Shown here piece by piece: positions 8,297 to 16,117 of a stretch of 64,000 nt of DNA. The position numbers and the translations under genes are program-made. Position 1 is the stretch's first letter; each line of letters opens with the position of its first letter. The stretch lies in the NCBI RefSeq assembly GCF_009746585.1, contig NZ_WRPO01000007.1:62001-126000 (forward strand). The letters run 5' to 3'. The notes below the pieces were generated by a model. That model made no database searches and was not told where the DNA came from. It was given only the letters and a program-made list of their open reading frames with translations. The DNA comes from Novosphingobium aquimarinum (GTDB lineage: Bacteria > Pseudomonadota > Alphaproteobacteria > Sphingomonadales > Sphingomonadaceae).

Positions 8297-9217
8297 CTAC
8301 ATGCGCCCGGCGGCGACCAATGTCTTCCTGATTTCGCCCAGCGACTCTTCGGCCACATCGCGCAGCGGAGCCCTGACGTAGCCACCCGGCAGCCCCATCA
8401 GGTTCAGCGCGGCCTTGAGTACCGCCGGCCCGGAGCCGAAGCGCCCGGTCAGTTCCGGCGTATACCATTCATCCAGGATCATGCGATCCTTGCGACCGCA
8501 GGCCCGCGCCGCCTCGATGTCGCCGGCCCACAGGTTGTTGTAGAAATCAGGCTGGATCCGTCCGAGCACACCGCCGGCGCCCATTGTTCCGTCCCCGCCG
8601 CGCGCTTGGAGCAGGGCCAGCCCGTGTTCGTCCATCGCATGGCCGAACACGCGGACTTTGTCGTTGAGAGCGAAGAACGTATCCGTGAACCGCCGCAGAT
8701 CCGAAGTGGATTGCTTGACGGCGACGACGTTCTCGATCTCGGCCAGCCGACCCAGCAGTTCCGGCGGCATGTCGATCCCGGTTCCCGGGGGCCAGTTGTA
8801 GACGCAGATGGGAAGCGGGCTCTCGTTCGAGACTGCGGTGTAGAAGTCGACGATCTCGTCCGGGCCGGGGCGGATGTAGGGCGGGGGCGTTACGAGAATG
8901 CCTTCGAAACCGCTCTCGCCAGCGGACTGGGCGAAACCGATCACTTCGCCTGGCGTGAAAGCCGTGCAGCCTGCGATCAGCGGCAGCTTGCCGGCTAGCT
9001 GGTCACCGGCCGCCTTGAACACGGATCGGCGTTCCTCGGCCGAAAGGCTGCTCCATTCGCCGGTCGTGCCCGCGATGACGAGGCCATGCATGCCTTCGGC
9101 CTCGAGCCATTCGAGCAGCCGCCCGAGAGCGGCGAGATCCAGCTCGCGCGCGTCGTTGAACGGGGTGGTGATTGCAGGAAGATAGCCCCTCCACTCGACA
9201 CGGTTACGCTTGTTCAA
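8297..9217 (-). CDS. DapA/NAL-family lyase, candidate pyrroline-4-hydroxy-2-carboxylate deaminase
   Basis: A 306-residue TIM-barrel aldolase-family enzyme. It has the GTTGEW phosphate/carboxylate loop, the Tyr of CVYNWPPGTG and the Schiff-base Lys of VVAVKQST. The likely start is TTG at 9217, because the GGAGGA at 9233-9228 is correctly spaced for it; a TTG at 9238 is in frame but would place that site inside the gene. Together with the heterotrimeric dehydrogenase genes downstream, the best match is the deaminase of the trans-4-hydroxyproline pathway (LhpC/HypD), which converts the cyclic imine to alpha-ketoglutarate semialdehyde. Dihydrodipicolinate synthase itself is less likely from context. 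Confidence 0.8.
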   Translation of the reverse strand: MNKRNRVEWRGYLPAITTPFNDARELDLAALGRLLEWLEAEGMHGLVIAGTTGEWSSLSAEERRSVFKAAGDQLAGKLPLIAGCTAFTPGEVIGFAQSAGESGFEGILVTPPPYIRPGPDEIVDFYTAVSNESPLPICVYNWPPGTGIDMPPELLGRLAEIENVVAVKQSTSDLRRFTDTFFALNDKVRVFGHAMDEHGLALLQARGGDGTMGAGGVLGRIQPDFYNNLWAGDIEAARACGRKDRMILDEWYTPELTGRFGSGPAVLKAALNLMGLPGGYVRAPLRDVAEESLGEIRKTLVAAGRM

Positions 9218-9318
9218 GATGGATTGTCCTCCGCTCAATCAGTCGAGCGATCCCGCCGCCCCGCTTCGTGTTGCGATGAAGGCGCTTGCGCGGCAATGAC
9301 AATGACTTGCCGACTTTG

Positions 9319-9333
9319 TTGCATGAAACGCAA
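9319..9333. promoter_or_regulatory. LysR-type operator candidate S2
   Basis: TTGCATGAAACGCAA lies in the intergenic gap between the divergent DapA-like operon and the LysR gene, the classic place for a LysR site controlling both. It shares TTGC(G/A)-N5-CGCAA with sites at 5462, 13950 and 15368. Confidence 0.7.
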
Positions 9334-9389
9334 TGAGTAGTCATGATGGCATGGATCGGTGACAGACCCTGAGATTGGAGACGACGACG

Positions 9390-10343
9390 ATGTGGGATAC
9401 AGCGCTCGCCTATTTCTATGAAGCGGCGAACCTGGGCTCGATGCGCCTGGCCAGTGAAAAGATCGGCGTGGCGGTTTCGTCGATCAGCCGCCAGATCGGC
9501 CAGCTCGAGGCGAAGCTGGGCAGCACCTTGATCGAACCCGGCAGACGGTCGATCCGGCTGACCGATGCGGGGCGGCTCGTGTTCGAATTCCACCGCCGCC
9601 AGCTTGCCGATAAGGAATCGCTGCTCAACCAGTTGAAGGAACTGAGCGAGGTCAAGACGGGGCACGTGGTGCTTGCGATCGGCGAGGGGTTCATCGGCAA
9701 TGCCTTTGCGCGCACTATCGAACAATTCCAACAGCGCAATCCCGGAATCGCCGTCACCGTCCAAAGCTGTGCGAGTACCGAGATCGTGCGCATGGTGCTG
9801 GAGGACGAAGTCCATATCGGAATGATCCTGCACGTGACCGACGAGCCCAAGATCCGGACGCGCCTCAGCGTCGAGCAACCGCTGACCGTGCTGTGTTCGC
9901 CCGATCATCCGGCAGCCAAGCTCGGTTCCGTAACCTTGGCGGATCTGGCGGAATATGTGCTGTGCCTGCCGCCCAAGGGTTTTCGCATTCGCGCCGCGCT
10001 GGCGGCGGCCGAACGGCGCGCACGAGTCATGCTCGAGCCGATGGTGGTGACGAGTTCGATCCAGATGATGCGCGACATGGCGCGCGCGGGGCGTGTCGTC
10101 ACCGTGCTGCCACGCATTTCGGCTCTGACCGAACTCGACGAGGGCAGCCTGGTGGCGCGCCCGCTGCGCGACGAGGAGCTGGAGCATTCCACCGTCAGCC
10201 TCATTCACCGGCTGGGCCGGCAGCTCGACGGGGCGCCGGCGCGACTGCTGTCGCTGCTGGAGAACAATCTCAAGACCTGGTCACCGCAGCCGCCGGCTCT
10301 GGAGACCGCCTCAGGCAGAGGCGGGGGAGAGCCTGTCGCGTGA
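9390..10343 (+). CDS. LysR-family transcriptional regulator
   Basis: A 317-residue regulator with the usual N-terminal winged helix-turn-helix (MRLASEKIGVAVSSISRQIG, about residues 17-36, then LEAKLGSTLIEPG) and a C-terminal periplasmic-binding-protein-like effector domain. The ATG at 9390 has a GGAG site 9 bases upstream; the in-frame TTG at 9375 overlaps that site. It is divergent from the DapA-like/dehydrogenase operon and overlaps the 3-prime end of the converging symporter gene by 33 bases. The recurring palindrome TTGC(G/A)-N5-CGCAA in its own intergenic gap and three others makes it the likely regulator of the block from 3.6 to 18 or 21 kb. The effector is unknown, perhaps an imino acid or the pathway substrate. 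Confidence 0.92.
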   Translation: MWDTALAYFYEAANLGSMRLASEKIGVAVSSISRQIGQLEAKLGSTLIEPGRRSIRLTDAGRLVFEFHRRQLADKESLLNQLKELSEVKTGHVVLAIGEGFIGNAFARTIEQFQQRNPGIAVTVQSCASTEIVRMVLEDEVHIGMILHVTDEPKIRTRLSVEQPLTVLCSPDHPAAKLGSVTLADLAEYVLCLPPKGFRIRAALAAAERRARVMLEPMVVTSSIQMMRDMARAGRVVTVLPRISALTELDEGSLVARPLRDEELEHSTVSLIHRLGRQLDGAPARLLSLLENNLKTWSPQPPALETASGRGGGEPVA

Positions 10344-11762
10344 GGGGACCGCGACCGATACGATCGCGGCCACGGCGGCATTGATCGCCATCGCGACAAG
10401 TCCCGTGTCCCACCCCGGCAGCAGATCTCCCCAGAAGGGTGCCATCTGCGGCAGCAGCGCGATATAGCCGACAGCGATGCCTGCCGCGATGCCGATGGCA
10501 TTGGCGCGGGGCCACAGGAAGGCGAAATAAACCCCCGGTGCCAGCATGCCGATGGCCGCGTAGGCCGACAAGCCGATCTCCACGAGCGACTGGTTCGCCC
10601 CCAGCGTCAGCCAGACCGCGATCCCCGCAAAGACGATCAGCGAGAGCCGCGATGCGAGCAGCGCCGACCGTTCGGACAAGCTGGGGATCATCGGCGTCAG
10701 CACGTTGCGAGAGAACAGCGAGCCCGCAGTCAGCAGCAGCACCGAACCCGGAACCAGCGCCAGGAGGCACGCCGTGCCTGCGAACAGGCCGACGGCCCAG
10801 GCGGGATACTCACGCGCGACGAAGCGGATCAGCACCGCGTTGGTATCGCCGCCGGGCGCTTCGATCCCGGCGAGCAGGGCCGCAAAGCCAAGCAGGATGA
10901 TGAAGAAGTACGACAGCGAGTAGATCGGCTGCAGCACCGCGTTGCGCCGGATCGTGCGCCGGCTGCCAGCCGAATAGCATAGCTGGAACAAGTGCGGCAG
11001 GATCCAGTTGCCCAGCGCCACGTTGACCGCGGACGTCATCAGCCAGATCGAGGTGAGACCGGCATCGGGCTGGCGGCCCGGAAAGCTGCCGATCCCGGGA
11101 TAGAGATCCTGCACGCGGTCGAAGACATCCAGCATCGAAGTCGCGCCCGCGCTCGAAGCCGCGCTACCGCACAGGACCACGACCACGATCAGCATCAGCA
11201 CGTCCTTCACGCCCGCCGCGAAGGCCGCCGATCGCAGCCCGGCCAGGAAGACGAACCCGATCATCACGACGGCCGCGATGATCGCCGCGCCCGCTTGGCC
11301 GATTTGCGGGCCGAGCGTGAGCCGCAGAATCAGGCCCAGCGCCGTGATCTGGATCTGGACGTAGACGATGAGGGCGATGATTCCGGCAACGGCCACGATC
11401 ACGCTCAGCCATTTCGCCTTGTAATGCGCGGCGAAGAAGTCGGCCTGGGTCACGAGGTTGTGACGATGGCCTTCCTCCCAGATCCGCGGCATCAGCCAGT
11501 AGCCGATCACCGCCGATAGCGAGACCGAAGTCAGAGCGAGATAGGCCGGAGCCCCGAAGGCCCAGGCGAACCCCGATATCCCCAGCACCGCGAAGGTCGT
11601 GTAGATCTCGCCCGCATTGAGGAACCAGAAGATGAGGATGCCGAACCGTCGTCCGCCGACGGCCCACTCGGTCATCGTCTTGGCGCGTGCCTGTCTCTGG
11701 CTGTAGAGCAGCGAACCGGCGACCGTCCCGAGGACGATCGCAAGAGTGAGGATAAGGATCAC
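10311..11762 (-). CDS. Sodium:solute symporter (SSS family)
   Basis: A 483-residue inner-membrane protein with about 13 hydrophobic segments. The core IYTTFAVLGISGFAWAFGAP and the long hydrophobic run after VAGIIALIVYVQ fit the SSS family (PutP, pantothenate and related carriers). The gene is coupled by an ATGA overlap to a small DUF3311 membrane protein, a well-known pairing for SSS carriers, and that in turn to a DUF885 peptidase. The likely cargo is therefore an amino acid, imino acid or small peptide released by the peptidases. Its 3-prime end overlaps the LysR gene by 33 bases tail to tail. Confidence 0.88.
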   Translation of the reverse strand: MILILTLAIVLGTVAGSLLYSQRQARAKTMTEWAVGGRRFGILIFWFLNAGEIYTTFAVLGISGFAWAFGAPAYLALTSVSLSAVIGYWLMPRIWEEGHRHNLVTQADFFAAHYKAKWLSVIVAVAGIIALIVYVQIQITALGLILRLTLGPQIGQAGAAIIAAVVMIGFVFLAGLRSAAFAAGVKDVLMLIVVVVLCGSAASSAGATSMLDVFDRVQDLYPGIGSFPGRQPDAGLTSIWLMTSAVNVALGNWILPHLFQLCYSAGSRRTIRRNAVLQPIYSLSYFFIILLGFAALLAGIEAPGGDTNAVLIRFVAREYPAWAVGLFAGTACLLALVPGSVLLLTAGSLFSRNVLTPMIPSLSERSALLASRLSLIVFAGIAVWLTLGANQSLVEIGLSAYAAIGMLAPGVYFAFLWPRANAIGIAAGIAVGYIALLPQMAPFWGDLLPGWDTGLVAMAINAAVAAIVSVAVPSRDRLSPASA

Positions 11763-11989
11763 GGATTGGGCCCGCCCGCGTGATCATCGCCGCCCTCGAC
11801 CTTTTCATCGAGCACGAAGACGAGGGCGATAATCAGCGTCGCGAAGAGAATGCCGACGAGCTGCCAGACCATGGGGAACGGCAGCGAGAGCGGCCGCCAG
11901 GCAATGTCGTTGACGAACGGCACCCCGCCGACTTGCCAGACGAAAGGCAGTATCAGCAGCCAGCGATGGGCGTAACGTGACGCCATCAT
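11759..11989 (-). CDS. DUF3311 small membrane protein
   Basis: A 76-residue protein with two hydrophobic helices (about 10-30 and 40-60) and a charged C-terminal tail (DEKVEGGDD). DUF3311 proteins usually sit immediately upstream of an SSS symporter gene and are thought to be an accessory subunit. Here it overlaps the symporter start by 4 bases and the DUF885 stop by 4 bases, giving a tightly coupled three-gene operon. Confidence 0.85.
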   Translation of the reverse strand: MMASRYAHRWLLILPFVWQVGGVPFVNDIAWRPLSLPFPMVWQLVGILFATLIIALVFVLDEKVEGGDDHAGGPNP

Positions 11990-13818
11990 GCCGCTCCGCC
12001 GCCGCCCGCGATCCAGCGGTCGACTTTGGCTTCCAGCACATCCATCGGCAGCGAGCCGGTGCCGATCGCCTGGTGATGGTAGTCACGCACGTCGAAGCGG
12101 CTGCCGAGCGCTTTGGCAGAGCGCTCCCGCAATTCGCGGAACTTAAGCTGACCGATCTTGTAAGCGCAGGCCTGGCCCGGATAGGCGATATAGCGGTCGA
12201 TCTCGACTTCGACGTCGCGAGGCGCCATCGAGGTGTTGTCGAGCATGAATTGGATCGCCCGTTCGCGCGTCCACTGCTTGGCGTGGATACCGGTATCGAC
12301 CACGAGCCGGACCGCGCGCAGCATCTCCATGTCGTAGTGACCGAACATCTGCATCGGGTCCTTGAACATGCCCAGTTCGGGGCCCAGCGATTCGGCATAG
12401 AGGCCCCAGCCTTCGGCAAAGGCGGTCGACGAGCCATACCGTAGCAGCGGCGGCAGCGCCTCGTTCTCGCGGGCCAGCGTGATCTGGAAATGGTGGCCGG
12501 GAATGCCTTCGTGCAGCGTCAGCGTCTCCAGCGTGGGAATCGGGCGCGTGTTGAGCATCGACATGTTGAAGAACAGCACGCCCGGCGTTTTCCCGTCGGG
12601 CGGCCCCGCGCGATAGTAGCCGGTGCCGCGCTGATCGCCGAGCGCGGGCAGGGGGCGGACTTCGAACGGCGCCTTGGGCTGATGGTGGAAGAGGGTCGGA
12701 ATACCGGGCCAGATCCGCGCCTCGATCGCCTTGAAGCGTCCGAGCAGTTCCTCGGGAGTCTTATAGTAGAACTTGGGGGCGGTGCGGACGTACTCGAAGA
12801 ACGCCTTGAGATCGCCCGAGAAACCGACCTTGTCCTTGACCGCTTCCATTTCGTTGCGGATCCGCGCGACTTCCGAAACGCCGAGCTGGTGGATCGTTTC
12901 GGGAGACAGCGTCGTGGTGGTGTGCCGCCGCAATTCCCAGGCATAGAGCCGGTCGCCATCCTTCATCGCCCAGCGCCCCGGAGCGGCCTGGGCTCGCGGC
13001 AGGTAGGTGTCGCGAAGGAAGCTCTGCCAGGCCTTGTAGCCGGGATAGACTTTACCGACCACACGCTCGCGCGTGGCTTGGGTCAGGCGCGCGCGATCGG
13101 CGGCGCTGAAGCTGGCGGGCATACGCTCGATGGCTGACCAGAACGGGCTCTCTTCCGGAGGCGTCGCAACCATTGCGTCGACTTGCTTGAGGAGGTTCTC
13201 GATGAGGATGCGCGGCTGCGCATAGCCTTGTTCGAGACCTTGCGACGCCAGCGAGACGACATTACCCAGATAGGCGGCGAAGCCATCGAGCCGTTCGAGA
13301 TTGCGCTCATAATCGGCGACGGTCTCTAACGGGGCCGGCCCTCCCGATACGAAGTCGGGAAACTCCACCTGCAATCCGAACGACGGATTGAACGGCGCCA
13401 GTCGCTGCACTTCGAACAGATCGTTCTCGAACAGCGCAAGGGTCTGTTGCAGCTGGTAGGCGAAGACATCGTAGGCGACTTGATCGACCGCAGGGAGCTG
13501 GGCGCGGTCGATCGCCTGCAGCGCCGTCCATTCCCGCTGCTTGTCGTCCTTTAGCGTGTCCCAGTAATAGTCGCTGAACGGATCCACGAAAGCGGGCCCG
13601 CTGGCCGCGTCGGGCGCGCTCTTGCGCGCATCGGAAAGCGGATCGAGCCGTGCTGCAGCGGCTTCGCTCGCCTCGAGCAGGGCACGCAAGCGAGCGGATT
13701 CGCTTCCTGGCGTTTGCGCCCATGCGGGAAGACCGGGCACGAGCACCGCGGTTCCCAGCATGGCTGTAAGCCGCAAAGCGTCGCGTCTGGTTGCAGCGGA
13801 AGTCACGGCAGGGTTCAT
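11986..13818 (-). CDS. DUF885-family metallopeptidase, exported by Tat
   Basis: A 610-residue protein with an N-terminal twin-arginine signal (RRDALRLTAML, ending near PAWAQ), so it is likely folded in the cytoplasm and exported to the periplasm. The DUF885 zinc motif is LHEGIPGHHFQ (about residues 450-460), giving HExxxGHH, and a downstream EGWGLYAE supplies a further Glu. Start ATG at 13818; the frame is open upstream but only this start gives the signal peptide. It heads the operon with DUF3311 and the symporter and is divergent from an amidohydrolase. A paralogue lies at 18615. Known members are peptidases or carboxypeptidase-like; the exact substrate is unknown. Confidence 0.85.
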   Translation of the reverse strand: MNPAVTSAATRRDALRLTAMLGTAVLVPGLPAWAQTPGSESARLRALLEASEAAAARLDPLSDARKSAPDAASGPAFVDPFSDYYWDTLKDDKQREWTALQAIDRAQLPAVDQVAYDVFAYQLQQTLALFENDLFEVQRLAPFNPSFGLQVEFPDFVSGGPAPLETVADYERNLERLDGFAAYLGNVVSLASQGLEQGYAQPRILIENLLKQVDAMVATPPEESPFWSAIERMPASFSAADRARLTQATRERVVGKVYPGYKAWQSFLRDTYLPRAQAAPGRWAMKDGDRLYAWELRRHTTTTLSPETIHQLGVSEVARIRNEMEAVKDKVGFSGDLKAFFEYVRTAPKFYYKTPEELLGRFKAIEARIWPGIPTLFHHQPKAPFEVRPLPALGDQRGTGYYRAGPPDGKTPGVLFFNMSMLNTRPIPTLETLTLHEGIPGHHFQITLARENEALPPLLRYGSSTAFAEGWGLYAESLGPELGMFKDPMQMFGHYDMEMLRAVRLVVDTGIHAKQWTRERAIQFMLDNTSMAPRDVEVEIDRYIAYPGQACAYKIGQLKFRELRERSAKALGSRFDVRDYHHQAIGTGSLPMDVLEAKVDRWIAGGGGAA

Positions 13819-13949
13819 CGCAAGGCCTCGTCGTTGTTTCGGACGCGATCCTAGCGCGTTGCGGCATTTGCGCATCCTCGGTGGCGTTCGCGACCGCATG
13901 GAGCAAAACCGAAATAATTCAGTAGGTTAGGGAAAAATGACGACTTAAA

Positions 13950-13964
13950 TTGCGGTAATCGCAA
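13950..13964. promoter_or_regulatory. LysR-type operator candidate S3
   Basis: TTGCGGTAATCGCAA lies between the divergent DUF885 gene (start 13818) and the amidohydrolase (start 14068), so one bound site could control both operons. It has the TTGC(G/A)-N5-CGCAA pattern of the sites at 5462, 9319 and 15368. Confidence 0.65.
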
Positions 13965-14067
13965 CAAGATACGCATCTTGCACGCATTGTGCGCAGCAAA
14001 CTCTGCGTCATGCTGGAAGCACGCCACGCAGGCACACCATTGCATCGTATGCGGGAGTACAACGAAG

Positions 14068-15366
14068 ATGACATCGCGCCGGACAAACACGCTTCGCTCG
14101 CTCGTCGGGGGTAGTGCGGCATGCATCGCGCTGATGGCGAGCCTTCCCGCATGGGCCGCCACGGTCGCGCTTACCGGCGCGAATGTCGTCGATATCGACG
14201 GCGGGGCTCCGGTCCGCAACGCGGTAGTGGTGATCGAGGATGAGCGCATCGCCGCTATCGGCCCGGCCACCACGACGCCCATTCCCGCCGATGCGACCGT
14301 CATCGACCTTCCGGGCAAGTGGCTCATTCCGGGCCTGATGAATATGCACGTCCACCTCGCGCTCAATCTGCCGGGCGCCGCGCGAGTTTATAACGAAAGT
14401 CATGAATCGATCGCGCTGCGCATGCTCGACAACGCGCAGAAGTCGTTGCGGTCCGGTGTCACCACGGTCCGCTTGACCGGCGCGCAGGAAGGGATCGACT
14501 TCACCGTCAAGAAGATGATCGACAACGGCACTTTCGAAGGACCGCGGATTCACACGGCGGGGACCTCGATCGTGCCGACTGGCGGGCACGGCTCGTACGA
14601 AGTGAATGGAGTTGCCGAAATCTCGCGCGCGGTGCGTGAGCAGATCAAGCAGAGCGCGACCTGGATCAAGCTGGGCATCTCGGGCGGTATCTCGGACACG
14701 CACGGCGACATTGCTGCCTCGCCTTTCACCGATGACGAATTGCGCACTGCGATCGAAGTCGCGCATCGCAATGGCGTCAAGGTCACGGGACACAATGGCT
14801 CACCGATCGCCGCCGAAGTGGCGATCGATGCCGGCATCGACGGGTTCGAGCATGGCTACTATCTGACCGCGCCGGTTCTGACAAAGATGAAGCAGAAGAA
14901 CATCTGGCTGGTCCCGACGATCGTCGTCACACAGCCGGGCGCGCGCGAGTTCTACAAGAAGATCGGTTCGCCCGACTGGTATCTCGATCGGGTCGATACC
15001 GCGGGCAAGACGCACTTCAAGACGCTGCAGGAAGCCATCCGGATCGGAACGCCGATCGCGCTGGGCAGCGATCAGTATCCGTGGGAGCCGAACTCGGGCA
15101 CGACCGCCACGATCCGGGAAGCGGAACTTTACGTCCAGGCGGGGATGACGCCGCTGCAAGCGTTGCGTTCGGGTACGATTGAATCCGCCCGGATGCTGGG
15201 GGTCGACAACGAAGTCGGCGCGCTGCGCCCCGGCTACTTCGCCGACATCGTTGCGGTGGATGCAGATCCCACGGCGGACATCGCCGCGCTGCGCTCCATC
15301 AGTTTCGTGATGAAGGGCGGCAAAACCATCGTCGATGGAGCCTCCCCGCCGCAAAGCCAGCTCTAA
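14068..15366 (+). CDS. Secreted prolidase-like amidohydrolase
   Basis: A 432-residue metal-dependent hydrolase with a cleavable signal peptide ending near PAWA-A. Its TIM barrel shows the metal ligands MNMHVH (first strand), a Lys in TWIKLGISGG that is normally carboxylated, TGHNGS and FEHGYY His residues, and the Asp of LGSDQYPW. The closest characterised relatives are Xaa-Pro and Xaa-Arg/Lys dipeptidases of the amidohydrolase superfamily. A close paralogue is at 20458, with long stretches nearly identical, including ISGGI-DTHG and TIVVTQPGAREFYKKIGSPD. It is divergent from a DUF885 peptidase across operator S3. It probably completes peptide cleavage in the periplasm; specificity is inferred. 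Confidence 0.87.
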   Translation: MTSRRTNTLRSLVGGSAACIALMASLPAWAATVALTGANVVDIDGGAPVRNAVVVIEDERIAAIGPATTTPIPADATVIDLPGKWLIPGLMNMHVHLALNLPGAARVYNESHESIALRMLDNAQKSLRSGVTTVRLTGAQEGIDFTVKKMIDNGTFEGPRIHTAGTSIVPTGGHGSYEVNGVAEISRAVREQIKQSATWIKLGISGGISDTHGDIAASPFTDDELRTAIEVAHRNGVKVTGHNGSPIAAEVAIDAGIDGFEHGYYLTAPVLTKMKQKNIWLVPTIVVTQPGAREFYKKIGSPDWYLDRVDTAGKTHFKTLQEAIRIGTPIALGSDQYPWEPNSGTTATIREAELYVQAGMTPLQALRSGTIESARMLGVDNEVGALRPGYFADIVAVDADPTADIAALRSISFVMKGGKTIVDGASPPQSQL

Positions 15367-15367
15367 T

Positions 15368-15382
15368 TTGCGTTTGTCGCAA
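15368..15382. promoter_or_regulatory. LysR-type operator candidate S4
   Basis: TTGCGTTTGTCGCAA begins one base after the amidohydrolase stop codon and lies 107 bases before the SnoaL-like gene. It matches TTGC(G/A)-N5-CGCAA. A GCAATGA/TCATTGC inverted repeat (15379-15385 with 15402-15408) and ACAAATTTGT follow, so the gap is rich in dyads and is probably the promoter of the SnoaL-TonB receptor genes. Confidence 0.6.
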
Positions 15383-15488
15383 TGAATTCCACTGTTCGGT
15401 GTCATTGCAACAAATTTGTAACTGGCAGACACTTCGAGTGACGGCGAAGGAAAATGCCGTCCGCATAACCGGGAAGTGGGGGTTTCGC

Positions 15489-15995
15489 GTGTATCGATCG
15501 ACTGGCCTCAAGGCCGCCGTCACCGCCTTGCTACTGATGGCCTCACCGGTGCCAGCCCTCGCCCATGCCGAGGACGCGCCGGTGGCGACGTCCGACATTC
15601 TGTCGCAGATGTTCCTGTGGTGGAACGGCGCATTCAAGACTCCGGGCGCCTTCACGAGGGAGAACTTCGCCAAGTTCTTCACCGAGGATGCAACTCTCAC
15701 GCTCAACGGTCGGGTTTCCATCCAGGGGCTCGATCAGTGGGCGTCGAGCTTCCAGGCGAACCAGGCTCGCGGCGGTGTGGTGGAGATCGTGGTTCCGTTC
15801 AAGGAGGTCTTCGAGGCCGGAGACCGGATCTACACATACCACGTCATTCGCTCGCGCCGGCAGGGCAAGGTGGACTGCATGCTGGCAGCGGGACATGCGA
15901 CGCTGCGTGACGGCAAGATCGCGTCGATCGTGCTTGTGCGCGCGCCGCTCGATCCGGCCAAGGACACACTCGACCCGCAATGTTGGGCGCAATGA
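15489..15995 (+). CDS. Secreted SnoaL/NTF2-like protein
   Basis: A 168-residue protein. The GTG start at 15489 follows a GGGGGT ribosome site and gives a signal peptide (hydrophobic core AAVTALLLMASPVPALA). The mature part resembles a nuclear-transport-factor-2-like cone: NFAKFFTEDATLTLNG, then GLDQWASSF, and strands around DRIYTYHVIRSRRQGK. Such folds act as isomerases, binding proteins or polyketide cyclases; no catalytic residues are decisive here. It lies between operator S4 and the TonB receptor (122 bases downstream), so it is likely co-expressed with the uptake genes. Function unknown. Confidence 0.7.
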   Translation: MYRSTGLKAAVTALLLMASPVPALAHAEDAPVATSDILSQMFLWWNGAFKTPGAFTRENFAKFFTEDATLTLNGRVSIQGLDQWASSFQANQARGGVVEIVVPFKEVFEAGDRIYTYHVIRSRRQGKVDCMLAAGHATLRDGKIASIVLVRAPLDPAKDTLDPQCWAQ

Positions 15996-16117
15996 TCGGC
16001 GCAGCCGGTCCGCAGCCGGACGCTCATCCCGCAATCACTTCGGAATCCAGACGCTAGACCATCCAACACAGCCGGTACGAACCGCAAAAGCAGACCGGCG
16101 CATCAAGGGGTTAAAAC

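Noticed and set aside
8292..8468. 59-residue N-terminal extension of the DadA-like subunit
   Set aside because: It would run through the end of the DapA-like gene and places the FAD motif far from the N-terminus.
15402..15420. TTGCAACAAATTTGTAA as a fifth LysR site
   Set aside because: The spacing and right half differ from TTGC(G/A)-N5-CGCAA; it may be a different dyad.
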